From: Caprimulgus europaeus
Taxonomy: Eukaryota > Chordata > Aves > Caprimulgiformes > Caprimulgidae
Length of the DNA stretch: 64,000 nt
Assembly (NCBI GenBank): GCA_907165065.1
Contig: OU015524.1
Coordinates: forward strand, 61,111,295 to 61,175,294
Direction of reading: 5' to 3'
The position numbers and the translations under genes are program-made. Shown here in pieces: positions 12,538 to 27,500 of this stretch. The notes beneath the pieces were generated by a model. It ran no database searches. It worked only from the letters and a program-made list of their open reading frames with translations, and was not told the origin of the DNA. Numbering within the stretch: position 1 is the stretch's first letter; each line of letters starts with the position of its first letter.

Positions 12538-15500
12538 ACATAGGTTGTCTTTGGAAGAACACTGGAACTTGCTTTGAGGGTAACATATTTTGGAAGTTGG
12601 TTTTGGCCATAGAGTTGTGTCTATAACTGGCTGTTACATTTAATTGTGGTGTTCATAGTTCTTGTCTAGTTAGAGGTTTCCTTCTTATTTCTTTTACTCT
12701 TGGGTAGATTTCACTGTGTGTGGTTAAAGCTGAAATCAGGCATTAATGTTAATGCATAACATGATTTGAATGTTGCACAAACAGATATTGAATAGGTATT
12801 TGAGCAGATTCAAAGTGAGTATTACTGAAACAGAAGCAATTTTAGCAGGAGGCATCGTGTTGAAAGCAGTGCAACAGAAAGCTAGTGTTAGAATAGTTGG
12901 TATAGAATATAGTCTTGAATTTAAAGTTAAAGTTTTAGCATGTTGCTCTTCAAGTCTGAAGATGGTCCTTTAGTTGGAGACTTCCTTATGCTGAGTGGAG
13001 GGATACAGCAACAAGGAGCATTTGTCCTTAGCCTGTGCTGCCAGAATGTGGTTTGACAAGTACGTTCATACACGGTGCAATCTTGGGTCTATTGGAGCGA
13101 TTTCCTACTGCTGTTTGCTGGCTCTTGCGATGGGAAACGAGATGGAAGTTGAAAATAGTGTTTCAAGGAGAGGCTACAATTGGCAAGCTCTTCCACTTGC
13201 TCACATGCAGAAATCTGTGCGTTTTAACTGGGCATGTACCAAGGTAAACAGACTCTGGTTTCTGGGAGGAAAACTGCATTTGTTCCCGAGCTGATTCATG
13301 TGCAAATTAGGTACCTTTGCCTTGGGACAGGGTGGGTGGTTAGAGATAGGAGCAATTTCACTTGTCTGGCTTTAACCGACTGCTACAAATCTGTCAGAAA
13401 CCTGGTGTGAGTTTTGGTGTCTGAGGAAGGAACTACCGCAGAGTTGAAGGAGTTCCTGCCTCCAGCCCTCTGATGCTCCTTAGTGCCCCGACAGCAAGAT
13501 TTTTCAAAACTTCCCTATCAAGTGCTTTATCATGAAGCTTCTTTGAAACAATTTGCCCTCAATCTACTTTGAGGTTTCAATATAATGGAGATGTAAATAA
13601 GGCAGAATATTTTCATGCTCATTTTAGAAAATGAGAAATAGTTCACTTCTCTGTAACCTGCTCCCATTTTTACACACATTCTTCTTAACCACAATTTATT
13701 ATAGTAAACTGCAAGACAGTAAAAATTCAAACCAGATATCACTGAGATTCTTGGAAATTTGCCTTTTCCAGAAGATATTTGACTTCCTTAAAAGCATTAA
13801 ATATATATAAATATATATCTGTTCATATTTGCTATTTTCCTGTTTTGCAATTAGCATGTGCCTAAGCTTTTACATCTTTTCCCGCCTTACTATGTTGTGC
13901 AGGTGCTTAACATACTGCACACTTGGATTTATAGGTGAATGTCCAGGAAGCTTTGGGGTAATATTAGAGAATCAAGTGTTTTTTAAAAAGTGAGCTTTGG
14001 CTGGATAACCACATGTTTCTCATTCTCTGTCTTCTATGCTTTGACCTTGTATTCCCTCTCGTCTGGACCGTTTCTGTGCAGTCCCTGTCGTGGAGCCGGC
14101 AGACCAGGGGAGAGGGTAGCAGTTAGCCGGAGCTCCTTGCAAAGCCATGCTCTCAACACTGTTTGCTCTTCAGCAGAAAGCAATAAGCATACGTCAGTCT
14201 TTCCAAATATTTGCTACTATCCTATTCTTCCAAGCTTTGCTGACTTCTCCTGATGCTGAAGTAGTTTGGGCCATGTCCTCCAGTGTTGTGTATTAACTTT
14301 ACCTGTCAGTGAAGTGATGGCTTCATTGTTGTTGTCCTTGCCAATTCTAATCTTCAGTCATTGAATGTCTTTCCCTGACTTGCTTGTTGTTTTATTTTTC
14401 TTTCATGTCATAAAGCATGCATGAGCTTTTGCTGATTGATATATACAGAATTATTCATCATTTTAATATATAAAGGCTTAATACATACCTGTGTCTAATG
14501 AGTAAGGAAATGATTGTTTAAGATGCAGTATTTTATTTGTATCTTGTAACTCAAAATAAACAGTACAAATCCATAGGCTCCATTCCAATTAATTAACTGT
14601 GCTTGTAATAGTGCTGTGAAGCTGCATGTGTTATTTTCTCTGTTTCCATTCTTTCTGTAAATTAACCTCACCATTTGTTTGTTATCCCCATTTGTTTTAT
14701 TTTCTCTTACTACTGTAAATGACTTGGAGAAAATGTTTTATATTGTGTGTTTGTACAGCTCAGGTTGGAGCCTCTTACTGTAGGCAGTGGGAGTTTTCCG
14801 CAGGAGTGATGCAGGTGAAAGACAGTTCTGGCACTCACATTAAAGGAAAGAGGTGGGGCTGGTTTTAGGATGAGCATAAGCTCCAAATTATGATCTGGAT
14901 GCAAAATTGGGGTAGCCTGTTTTTCTGTCCTGCTCAAGTCTGTAGTTTCATACTAAGCTTTTACAGAGCAGAGTCTCTGTGAACACTTGGTTAGACCTGC
15001 AGAGCTCATAGAGTTTCATTCAGTGATCTCTGCACCAGGTTCAGGAACACGCATCTGAGCAGATCATCTCTCTCAGAAATATGTTTGCCAACTAGAGGTT
15101 ATAAAAGATATAAATATTTTTTTGTCCTAAAAGAGAAACATTCTGAAAGTATACTTCAAAATCTGTTCCTGTTCCCTAAGGGTTTGTATTCTGCAACATA
15201 TATAAGAAATACAAATTTTCATACTTTTCAGAGGAGAATAAATAACTACAAAGTATTTGAGCTTGAGTAATAGTTTTTCTAGTAAGTCTGGGTTCCCCTG
15301 GCATTACTCATGTAATCCCATGTCTATGGAAATGACAAGTTTGCTGTTTATTTGCAGCATTCCAAGATACAGCGCCAAGAGTACTCTCAGAGGCCGCATA
15401 CTCAGCAAAAACAGTGCAGAAAGCAGCCTGAATGCTTGGGGTTGCTGTTTGGTTAAACTTTAAAGTGTGTATATGCTAATTTTCCAAATTACTGACTTAT

Positions 15501-18500
15501 AAAAATAAGTGGAATATGGATTACAAAGATGCATAGATGCATCTGGGAATTATACTTTTTGTTTCTCTGCTAATAAAAGGCAGGTATTACCTTTCTGTGT
15601 CTAAGTAATTGTGAGGTTTGGTGGGGCAGGGGGGCACAAAGCAAGCTCTGCTACCTATTTCAAACTTCTTTTTCAGTGCACATGAGTTTTATATATGGTT
15701 ACTTTATTGTCCATAATTTCTCTTTGCAAGAATTACTCAAACCAGTGACTCTTGCTACTTTTCTCCACTGAGTTGCTGCACATGTGATATTTACTGCACG
15801 TGAGGCTTCTTTTACATTCCACAGAAGCCTGCCAATTTTTTTTCATCTGTTTCAAAGCAAGAGTTCACATCTGAATGTTTTCTCATTCTAGTGGTGGAAA
15901 AGTGTGCTGTAATAGCTCTGCAGAAGGGTTAAAACCCAGGGGAACAGGAAAAGCATTTGAAAAGATGGAAAGCTATTTGTATTGTAATAAAAGTGATGAG
16001 TATTTTTTTTTCCTTTGGTCATGAACAGTTTGCCTTGCAAATGAGAATTCAGTTTCTCAAATCCATGCTCATTTAAACAGTTGTGAATGTATGAATGAAA
16101 CAAAATGTGAAATTAATGCAAATAAATGCGAAACTTTATCTTTTTTAAAGTTGAAGTAAATTGGGTTCAGGGTATTTAGAACTGATATGGAATAAAGGAA
16201 ACAGGCATTTAGCTGCACTCAGAACCCTGTTGCTAACAAAAGTCTTTTAGCAATTACATTTTTTCCTCGAATGCAAAGCTTTGTTTGAATGCAGTTGTTA
16301 CACGCACTAGAACACCAGAGCATTGGCTTTTGCAAGCGAAGCTTTCTTACGTGTGCTTTCTTGCATACGGCTGTTTGGTGACGCAGGTGACAAGCCTTGC
16401 CCAGTTGCCTCTCTTGGGATGCAATGTCACAATTTGTCCCTTCGTGACCTAAAATCTGGATTGCAGCCTGGGCGTGCCAGCCACAGGCAGTTCCTTCAGC
16501 AGGTAGCTCATGCCTTATGCTCTGTAGGGGACTCTCTTCTGCAGTCAGTGACAGCAGTGTTGTCAATGACAGACAATCAGCACCTTTGGAACATGGTGTT
16601 ATTTATTCATCCCGCAGAAATGCCTGTTGGATACACGATATGGTACTGCATGAGATGTAGCTTTGTCTCCAAAAAGGCTTATGTGCATAGGTTTTACTTG
16701 TTCATTTATAAATTCCTCTAAGCTTAGATAAATCTGTCTCTGGCAGTGAGAACTGGCTTAAACTCTGTTTTTACAAGATGAATTCACATCCCGTGTTCCT
16801 GCCCTGCACTCACATGCACACCACTCTCGGTTGTTCCAGTGCAGCCATACAGCTCTCTGGTGACCAAGAGCGGGGACTGGGCCTGACTTAAAAATGAAAA
16901 AGGCGGGAGTGGGAACCCCAGCATGTTTTGTGGGTTTTGTTTTGCTGGGGGAAGCCAGATCTGATTATCAGCGTGGCCGTGTAAACAGGCGTGCTGGCAG
17001 CGCTGCTGAGCGGGCAGCCGCATGTCAAACAGGCACTACCGTGTGAGGCTCTGGGGGATGAAATCATGTCATGAGCTTACAGAATGTCTGTGCAGGGGTC
17101 AGCCTGTCCTCCTGCCACTGGCACAGTCATGCTGATTTTTCTCCTGCTTCATTCAGACCTCTTCCCTTCCCTTGAGGTAATAAATAGCTTTTGATTCATT
17201 TGTAAGCTTTGGGAAAATTAGCACATTCAAATATATATGGATTTATGCAGGCAGTCTCTCCAGTTAATGGTGTTGGCACTGTCAGTTCCTTTTGAAGCTA
17301 TGTCTTTGAGACACTCACCTGCTTGCTTATTTTCCTTTTTTCTACTCAAAAGCTTGGCAACCTCCTTATAGCTTTCTTTCCTGTTCACCAGGGAAGCAGA
17401 GGTACAAGTTGAAGAGAGCATCTGACAACAGTGATTTAAAAAAAAACATTTTTCTACTCTGCAGCTCCTATCCTTTACTCCCCAATCAGTTTAGTCTTTA
17501 AAATTTCTAGTGCAGTAACTGAGCAAAATAGTTAAATTTAAATACTTTGGAAGAAGCCTCTATCCTCCCTCTGCTTGACTTCCACTTTTCTGTGGGCTGA
17601 TTATACTGCTTTGTTCTTATCTTGGTTTGCTTCTGGGGTAGGTTGGAGACACATCTCTAATGTGAGAAGGTGGCAGAAGCTGCCGCTGTTATTACTGGGT
17701 TTTGAATATGTTGTAGTCTGGTATTTTCCTGCTTGTAGAGCTCTTTGAAGAGCCTGAGAACCAGTTGTGTGTGCTTTTTGAAGTCCTTCCTCTTGAGTGA
17801 GGGAGGAATCCCAACTGGCTGTCCCTGCTGATACAGGAACTCGAGAGCTTTTCCTTAGGACTGCATCCTGAAAAATGGATGCAGTGACATAATGGACACC
17901 CTGCTTTGTTTCTCCTTTTCCTTCGTTCCCTCTGATCCTCCTAACTCACTGAGGAGCAGCATGTCAATCCATGCTTGAAACAACGCAGGGATATCTGCAG
18001 CATTGCTAGGATTGGAACACAAAAGAAATTGCAGAATCTGTGTGTGTTGGGGTGGCCTTAGACAAAAGAATTTGTGGTCTGATTGTTACTACATTCGGGT
18101 TTCGATGCTTGAAACAGCTAAATTGTATAAATTCATACATAGTAATTTGAATGAAGCAAGATAAAATCAAGAGGAAAGGAAACAAGACCCAAGGGCCTTT
18201 AGCATGCCCTTATTAAGTCTGTAACCAAAGTACATGTGGAAATTATAATTAAAGATCAGCCTGAGTCTGCTTTTACACCTCTGATCTGAATATTACAGTT
18301 TCAAAGGGGAGGGATTAGCGTGACTTCTCAGTTAACATAGGAAAGAGGGCAGAGGTGGAAAAATGCCTGATTCACCAGTTAGTACACATCCAAAGTTGTC
18401 TTGTCATGTTAGATTTCAGCTCATTTTGTCATATGCATGATTGCAATTTCCCCTTTGCTTATGACACGGAACAAAACAGCATTTCAGGAGAACTGGCAAG

Positions 18501-21500
18501 AAAAGGATGGGATGGGCCCTGTGTGCGAGGTGTCGCTGGCAGCCCTTGCCAGGTCTGATGCCTGCACTGGTTCCTCCTCCTGGCCCTGCCAGCGGGACAG
18601 TGGGCTGTGGGGCAAGCTTCAGCGTGGGAGGGCCACATGTGCATGTGGCCTACTGACTGCTCTGCTTCAATGAAGTGACTTTAAAGGTGTTTCAAAAGCA
18701 AGGGTGTTTTTGTGATAGATCGAATGGGCATTGTTGATGTAATTTGTTTGAATTTTTGGCCAGAGAGACACAGGCGGTAACCTGGCAATGGAGGTGTGTG
18801 CTGTGCTCTGCTCTTACCTCCCCCTCGCCCCAAAGGTTTTTTTGTTATTTTTCAAAAACACAAATATTTGACCCCCTGGATATTTTAAGACTGTGCTAGT
18901 GCTGAGATACCATCAGGAACACAACTGCTGTGGGTATTCTCTTTATCCAGGCCATTATTCAACCGTTGCAACGAATTATACATGGCTTGTTATGAACACA
19001 GCACAGACTTTCCCCTATAAATCGCCAGCCCTCAAATGTATTTGGGTTCAACTCCATGCCTGAGCCTGCGCAGCTTAAGAAAGACGCTGAACTCTTATGC
19101 TGGTGTAACTGAGGTTGTATTAATTGTGCTTACATTAGCTCTCTGCTGAGTGGAGTCAGCCTGCCACAGCACGGGGCGATGTTGGCAGTGGGGCTCTGGC
19201 TGTATCCCATCCCTTCCGGTTGGAGGGGGGAGCATTCCCAGGTAGGAGGAGCAAGGTTTGGAAGCAGAGGGCCAGAGGTTGTGTTGGAAAGCTGTGCTCA
19301 GAGCTGATGGGAGCTCAGGTGGTCGTAACTCAGGTGGAAGTGGGGGGAAATGAAAGAGGGAGGAATGTAAACAGTGCGTGAGGTGTGAGTGTGCTGGCTG
19401 AATCATAGTATTACAAATCCAAATATAAATATTTTAAATCTTTTATTTAATGTCATTGTGTAACCAAATCCATGTGCAGTCAGAACATGAATGTAACTTC
19501 ATATAAATAAAGAACACAAAAGTTGTTTAGAAAACAATCCACATTTTGCCAGTCTGGCACAGTTCCCCATGATGTGTCACTCTTCCAGTCCCTGCACTGC
19601 TAATAGCATTGTTTTTCAGTGTTCTCACCATGGGACAACTCTGTAACCTTCAGTGGTCCCATCTGTGAAACCCTGTAGCCAAGGCACCTCATAGCCACTT
19701 AGTTGTCTGGCCTGATTTAATTAAGATGCTTTGACAGGAACTATGATCAGGAGTACTCTACAGGCAATGTGAAGTGTATTTTGAGCCCTACTCAAAACTG
19801 AGGTAGCTATCTAGGTTGTTATTACTGGCATTGAATAGTCAGTGTTCTGAGGGAGAGATATCAGTTGGATGGGTATGTTTTGTGTGTGTTGTAGTATTCC
19901 AAGCAGATATGCAGAACTGATATACCACTTGATGCTTGGCTCATGATGGGAGGTGGAGCTTGAAAACAGCAGCCATTTAGTACTGAGTTTCTTCCCCAGT
20001 TACTTTTCCTTTACTGCCTGTCTGCATTTTATTACAGCTGCAAAAGTGTACATTCCTCCAATAGAAAACAGTGACCTATATATAACTCAAGTCCCTGTGC
20101 AGTTACCAGTATAATAAAAACAAGTTATTTAGAAGCTTTTATCAAAGCTGTAAATAAACAGCAAAATTAAAGATCTACTGAAGGTGATAATTTTCCACAC
20201 GGAGATCCAGTGGTCTTGTGCACATACACGGAAGCTGTGCAGTTCCCAAGTCCTGCTTCTGGCATTGATGGTGGTGAGCGAGTTGCATCACTTCTCCCCT
20301 GGCTTCCGTGCTGAATAGTTTCCTCTATTAACTGGCCGAATAGTTTGTTTCCCCTGGAGTACTTCATCAGGAAGCTGCCAAACCTGACGTACGGTGGAGC
20401 CTGTCTTATTCTTTGACTAGTCTCATTGAAGTTAGTGGATGTGCTTGTTAGGCTGTAATTAGACTTTATTATGAGTAAGCAGCATCAGGCTATAAATGTA
20501 ATATCCTTCTGAGATGAGTGTTGCTTAAATAATAAGTAACTTTCTGTTTTCTCTATCCAGTCTAGCTTAAGCCCAGTGAGCTTTCAAAATGAAACACTAT
20601 GTTGTACCACTCTAATAATTTCCTGTAAATAGCAGCTATTTCATACTGCGCTTAGACCTGCCTTATACTTGACAAAAATGCATGTGTATTTTGTACTGAT
20701 GTTTTCTTTACTTACTAATATACACTTCTGAATTCAAATTTTTTATTCAAATATCTTTCTTTTGCAAATTAGCTCTTCCTGTTTGCTCTTGGCCTCCAGT
20801 ACTTATTGTCCTCATGCATATTACTGTTCCTTGCAAAGCAATTATTACTTACATTCTATGCTGTACTTGCTGTACAAACATTTTCATATATGACATAAAA
20901 TATAGCTAGATACTTCAGACTGCATCAGGCAGACCTGCTTGGGGAATCCTGATTTGTTTCTTCTTCAATTCTGTCTTCCTTTTGCTTCCCATGTTTTATC
21001 TATGAAAGCTGCTGTGTCTGAATACCCTTTGCTAACCTTGTGCCTTTTCCTAATACTTGGGAAAATACAACAAGGTTAGAAGATGGGTGATGGCCGTCAG
21101 TAGGACTCAGGAGCAGGTTAACTCCCAGAGAACATAATCTTGTTTCTAGAAATGAGAATTAGTCTGAATTATTTTAAATTAGAAAGTTAGCTACAGAAAT
21201 TCTAGTTGTCAAAGTATGCCCCTCGAGCTCTCGTGCTGTGTAGAGCCATGGCGGTGTGCTAGGAGAGCATACGTGAAGCTGCCTATATTGCCAAAAGGTC
21301 GTGCATTTATGGTGGGTTTGGATGTGTTGGCTGTCCTTCCCTTGCTGCCTCCTGTCCCCTTGCTTGCCCCGTCCTTTTTTCCTGCGGCCGTGCGCTGTTG
21401 CACTGTGGGCTGGCTGTGCTGGTACCGTGAGCTGTACGGCTCTGCTGGGAGCCAGTGCTGGGAACTGATCCGGCGTGGAAAAGGAGGGAAGGAAAGGGTG

Positions 21501-24500
21501 CAGGCTTTTTTCATCAGTGTCAGATCCTTGCTGGCTGTGACTTAGCCGGGAAAGGGAGGGGAGGGATGAAGTGGTGAGGAGCAGAAATTGTTCAAGCCAA
21601 TGTGCTGCTCTGACTTTGAGCAGTAAGATGATGGTGAGATAGTACTTCAACGAGTTATAAATTATTGACTTACTGCTGGTTTAGACGTTTCTGTGCATAG
21701 CTTCAGACCCTTCTGCTTTTAACAAAGTGAATATGGTTAATTTAATCTATTTTTATGATGTAGTGGGACTGCTCAGGACAATGTGTGGCTGGTTACCAGC
21801 GCTCTGCTTATAGGTTGTAACTTTTTAAGAGATGCAAGATGAAAACTGATTTTGTTTCTGTGCATGCTCCCCAATGAGCTGCCGTGCCATCTCCTCCTGG
21901 GATGAGCTCTACCCAGCCCAGGTTTCTTCAGGGATGCAAATAGCAAGTGTGTGAGGGCAGGTCCTTGTGAAATGGTTTCCAAGAAGGAGGAATGTGGTGT
22001 GCTGAGGGTAGTGGCTTCCCCTGCACTGTTCAGGGGGTCAGATCCATACCTCTCCTGCGTACTGGGGGAGGCTTGGAGCATGCGCCAAGAGGCACTGCAA
22101 GAAGGGATGGACAGGGGAGGTATTTTTGAACACAAAATTCAGTTGTTTGAAGTCAGTTTTCGTTGTGTGCCTCTAAAATTTCCAGGTGGTCAGATATTTG
22201 CTTAACAAAAAACTATGTTTTGTTTGACTTAAACTAAATACCCAAGATTTGAAATCATTCTTAGGAGAAAGAGCCATCTTCTAGTCCTGAAGACTAATTA
22301 CTAGGGCTTTCTGTTTTCTCAGGAATCTCATCCTCTTAGAATAAGTATTGCATTTTCAGAGCACATTTCCTTGCTTAGGATTTTGCTTGCTGGGATTAGC
22401 TATTGCAGTGCTGTCACCTACCCTGCAGGGTTGCTCCTGCTTGGCTGCACAGGGGAGATTACGGCAACTTGCAGAGATGCTTTGTCCTAATTATTATTCT
22501 TCATTGAGGAGCAGTAGTCCATCTCAGTGCTGGCTGTGGAAAGCATGCATTTGCGAAGAGTCCGCTCCTGGAGATACAGGACGAGAAATGGCCCATATTC
22601 AGGTATAACCAAAATTCCTAATGCAGCTACTCCAAGTGTAAGTAAGTTTGCTGGTTTTTGCTTTTGCAAGTTTTCATGTTTTTTGAAAGGGTAGAGGGAA
22701 AGGCTTGAACTTTCTTTTTATTAGGTTTAGCAAAAATAGGACATCAGTGCATACAGGCTGGTTTTGGGGCAATCAGTATGGCACCTGCTATGTGGCCTTG
22801 ACTATGGAGTTAAGGGAACAGAGGCACTTTGTTTTTATTTTCCGCAATTTAAGCACAGTAAAATGCTGTCAGATAAGGTCCAGCAGGGTCCCACAAGTTT
22901 GATGAGGCTCTTTTCTTGTGTTTTCTTCCCTGCTAAGCTGCTCGGTATTCCAGCGTCCTCCAAACTTTTGCATGCTGTGAAGTAACGAAGCAGAACATTA
23001 AATCTTTTAAATCCTAAGAGTGCCGGCAATCTACTGAGCATTTCACAGCGCTGTTGTCAGCAAAGAATGCATGTGTGTATTCTCTACATTGTAATCCTCC
23101 AAGTGTGAAATTAGATCTGCTGCCAGTTTCTTTTTCTTTTTTTCTCTTCTTTAATTCTTTTTCTTATCAAATATAGTAGGTAGTTTAATCACCCTATCTA
23201 TTTCAGGACAGATAAAGCAAGGGATTACCCTTTTGGTAAGTAGATTTCCACTCCTTTTTTTTTTTTTTTAGTAGTACAGCTTAATAGTGCAATTTAAATA
23301 GAATGAATGGGAGTGTGAAAAATTACAGGCTTTTTTTCCCCTTTATTTTTACAGTGGTAAATATTCAAAAGGAGCCCCAGTGTCAGTCTTATACATACTT
23401 ATTTATATTTTAAAATTCTACTTTAGTAGCGTATGGCCTTTTTATGATGAAAGTTGGGCTTAATAGGTGCTTTCAAAACATGACTAAACATAATTTTGTA
23501 TCAACTTCACATGTCAGTAGCACAGTAACATCAGAGTGTCTTAAATAGTTCTTTACTATCTTTTTGTTGATCGCAACAAGTGTTAACTCAAGGTTGTTTT
23601 TTTTTTTTTCCCTTAGTTTAAATAAGTTAGTAAGGTTTTTTTATAGATGTGATTTCAGCTGTGAAACGAGACTGATGCTTACCTGGCACATCATAGAGTG
23701 ATGCAAAACCAGTTAGTGCTTGAGGTTTAGAAAGGGGCTGGGAGTGCATGGAAAGTTAATGAGTGACTGACGTTAGTAGCTGTCACAGATGTACAGGTAT
23801 CTGCAAGGATGAAAACATAGCAACGACTGGAAAGACACAAATAAAGGGATCCAGGGGTGCAGATGGCTTAAACAGCTGAAACGGTCTGCTGTGTGCTCGC
23901 TAGCATGATGAAATCCTCATGGGGATATGGGAAGCCCCTGTGTAATGAAGGATGGAGGTGGTTCAGGCTCCTTTATGGAAAGTTGAGCTACCCAATTGGG
24001 GATGTTCATCTGAGGAAGAAGCAGGTAGTGCTTGTTGTAAATGTTTTTGAGTTAGCATATCTGCTGTGGGTTTATTTGGAGAGGGAGTTAATGGATGGGC
24101 AGGGGGAGAGGCAAGTACATGGGTGTAGTGCTGAGGGGTTAAGATCACTTCTGGGCAGCTTTGGGATTCCCTTTTGCTAGGGTTGAGATGGACATGGGGA
24201 CAAGGTGCTGATTTCTCTGTCTCTCATCAGAGATGTAAGAAGGACCATTTCGGGATGCAGTCATTTGTTGGGGAAAGAACTAATTTTGTTTCTGTGGAAA
24301 ATGGATTTCATGTTTGGAAATAACATGGACATATTTCTAGTCCCTGCTTATTGCAGGTAGATTTCAATAGGGGGTTACATTTTTGGCATTTAGCAGACTA
24401 AACAGAAGAAAAAGCATGCTTTCATGCTTGCAAAAGAGCAAGTTGCCCTTGCTGTTCAGGATAATCTTAATCTGAAAATGAAGTTAGTTAAAAAAAAATT

Positions 24501-27500
24501 GTCAGAGTGTACACAATGCATAAGTCTGCTGCTGTAGAGAAACATGAGTAACTCCTTTAAATTAGTATAGTTATTCACTGATTTATCTTTTCAGTAAAAA
24601 TGTAGGGATTATAATGTGATGAAGCTGTGAGGGACTTTGATGTGATGAATCCTGGAAGCTCGGGTGAGACTGGAAAACTTAAACTTCCTTATACTTAAGC
24701 TTACAGGGGCTGCAGACTTAGACTGGAAAAGAACAATGATTTTTTTATATTTTTTTTTCCTTAAAGCTGATTTGCAAAAATATTTCCATGTTTTTTAAAA
24801 TAATAATTAAAAGCTTTGAGTATTCACAGATATCCTTGATCAAGAGCAACCTAAGTTTCTGTTATACTTGGAGTCTTCTGTGATCCTCTAGTACAACTTC
24901 TGTGATTATGGGTACTATAGAAGCAGCATTTGTTGAAGTTGTATACTTTGTCTTGCTGTGACCTTGCATGTTTTAGTGAAGGGTGTGAACATCTGAAAAG
25001 TTGGAATTTCTCTTAAGCAGCAGCACTCTGGGGTTTTGCTTCCATTCTCTGATCTGCGTGAATATATCTAAACAATTTTCCTGACATGGCAGTCATCATC
25101 CAAATGTTTACATTGTGCTGCAAAATAGAGGAAAGCTTGTGAAAAAAAATCCATTATTTGAGATTTATTTGACATACAGGTGTGTGTGGCTTCAGGGTGC
25201 TGTTGTATCCCTTGTTTCCTGGAGAGTCCTCTGTTTGATATAATAATTGTGGTATTTTTCTCCTGTATGAAACTTGTTGCTGTTAGCTATGCTTTTTTCG
25301 TTTCCAGAGACATTTAATGAAGCCTTCTCTTTAAAATCTTGTGAGAGATATAGCAAGATCAGAGTGGAGCAGAGCTGCTTGTTTATCACTTTCCTTGCAG
25401 CAGAGTTGTAGATGTTGCGCTTATGTCCTTGCTGCCTGGTGTGCCTCACAACGGTGATTTGCCCGTGACCTTGAAAGGTGCTGCACACATGCTGTTCGTT
25501 AGTGTAGCTTTTGCTCACACTTAATAAAGGTAGGTCCTGGGATGCTGTTGACACGATTCTGCACTTGAGGGCCCTTGGCTGCACTGATTTGGTCGTAGTT
25601 AAAGCATAATGAAGTTGTGCTTGTTCGCTCCCTTGCTGTCCAAAAGGCTTCGTGACAACTTGTGTATGCTTTTGTGTTAGGTGTGTCTCATACTCAGGAT
25701 AAAACTTTTGTTTTAAAATTTAGCGAGGAAATGTGGTGGAACCCATCGTTCTTGATCTCTAGGATATATTTGTTTCAATGTGGGTCACTATTTATGTAGA
25801 GAAAAATGCACAATTCAAAAAAGAAACAGGTCAGCCATGTGCAAGAAACTCTGTATGTTTTCTGTGCTTTATAAGCTAAACAATTTCATGTTAAGCATCT
25901 GATCTAAAAGACTTTGAAAAGCTTTCCTTCCTCCATTTTGAGGTATTTCATGATTTTTTTCCAGAGAATATAGCAATAAACTTGTTGACTGGAATCTTCC
26001 AAATCTTGTTACATTATCATTTTAATTGGAAAATGAATGAAAAGCTGTTATAACCAGGGGCAAGAGCAGATATGAAAGAAGTCGGAATCCTCAGAGGGAC
26101 TCTGTCCCTTGCTGGAGCGGCCTTTGGTATGCGCTTTGGCAACACATTTCAATTATTCATATAAAAATTTCAATATGAGTAATAACCATTCAGTACTCCT
26201 TCAGTGATGTTCTTCTGAAAAACAAGAAGTTTTAAAAACCTTGTAGGTTTTGAATGCTTTAAAACAGAAATTGCTCTCAGATAGGTGTAGTCTTGTAGCT
26301 AGTAATATTGAGAACTTGGGAGTGCCTGCCAGTGATCACAAGTGCTTTATAAACACTTAGTCCAGTCTTGCTTCTGTTAAAATTAATGAGAGTTTTGCCA
26401 CCGGCTTTGGTGGAAGCAGGCTACGTCTCTTTAATTATTTGAGCTTCGCTTCACTGAAGTTTGGTAGTAATTGTAAAGTTAAAGCACAGGCAGAGTAAGA
26501 AAAACAGACATGAAATCCTGGCCCCATGGAAATTAGCTAACTTCTATTGTGGATTTCCTCACAGAGCTTTTTAATAACCTACTCAACTGAGATAACTGCA
26601 GTTCTGTAGTTTTCTCTGTTTGTGAAGTGGAGGAAATGATACCATAAATCACAAGGTGGTCATGGGGCTTTGTGTGTTAATAGTCTCTAATGGAGTGTTA
26701 GATTGTTTTGCTTGAAGCATGATGGGGATATGTAGATAGATTACAGAGAGAGTCTCTTGTAAATAATAAAGTTGTCTCTTTCCTACATAATGATTCCCTA
26801 ATGGAAACACAGCAGAAAGAATTATCCTTTATTAGGAGAAGGCATATTTAAGCAGGTACGAATTAATTCTTTTAAGGTATCTGTAGCTGGATGGCTGTTT
26901 CAGACAAGGGCGTCTCCTCCTTGGTGATGGTGGTTTTCTTTGTACTTTTTTCCACCTACTTGAGGAAATTAAAGAATTGTGGCCCTGCCTTCATAGCATG
27001 TGCACATGGTATGCACTGTGTTTTTTTGTAGAAGTATCGCACTGTCACACACTGACGATGACAGGTTGTGTGGGCTGTGTTGCATCGGATCTATCGTGTC
27101 AGAGAAGATGAACAGAGATGGGTGTGGTGTAGTAATCCTACTCATGGTGCATTGCTGGGGATTTGAGGCTTAGAGCCAGGTGTATAACCTGCTCCTTGCT
27201 CAGCACCTGGCCTGGGAGCTCTGCTGAGTTTAAAGATCAGTTGTGGGAGTTGGAATGAGCCTTCAGAGGCTGGGTTTCTATCAGGGCTTCCCTCAGCCTG
27301 CGGTGAGACGCCGTCCCCTCCATGTCTCACCACAGCCTTTCTCTGTGGCTTTGAAGACAGGGAAGGTTGAGGGAAGTCCTCATTGATTTCGCTGTACAGG
27401 TCTGGGAATTAGTATGCAAGTTATGGGAGCCATAGGAATCGTCAGCCAACCCTTGCATCTCTTTGATGACTTGAAGTGGCAGCACTGTGGAGCAGTGCTG

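Noticed and set aside
25192-25584. Minus-strand frame with a HTGEK word resembling a zinc-finger linker
   Set aside because: No paired Cys or His residues at C2H2 spacing flank it, so the word is coincidental.
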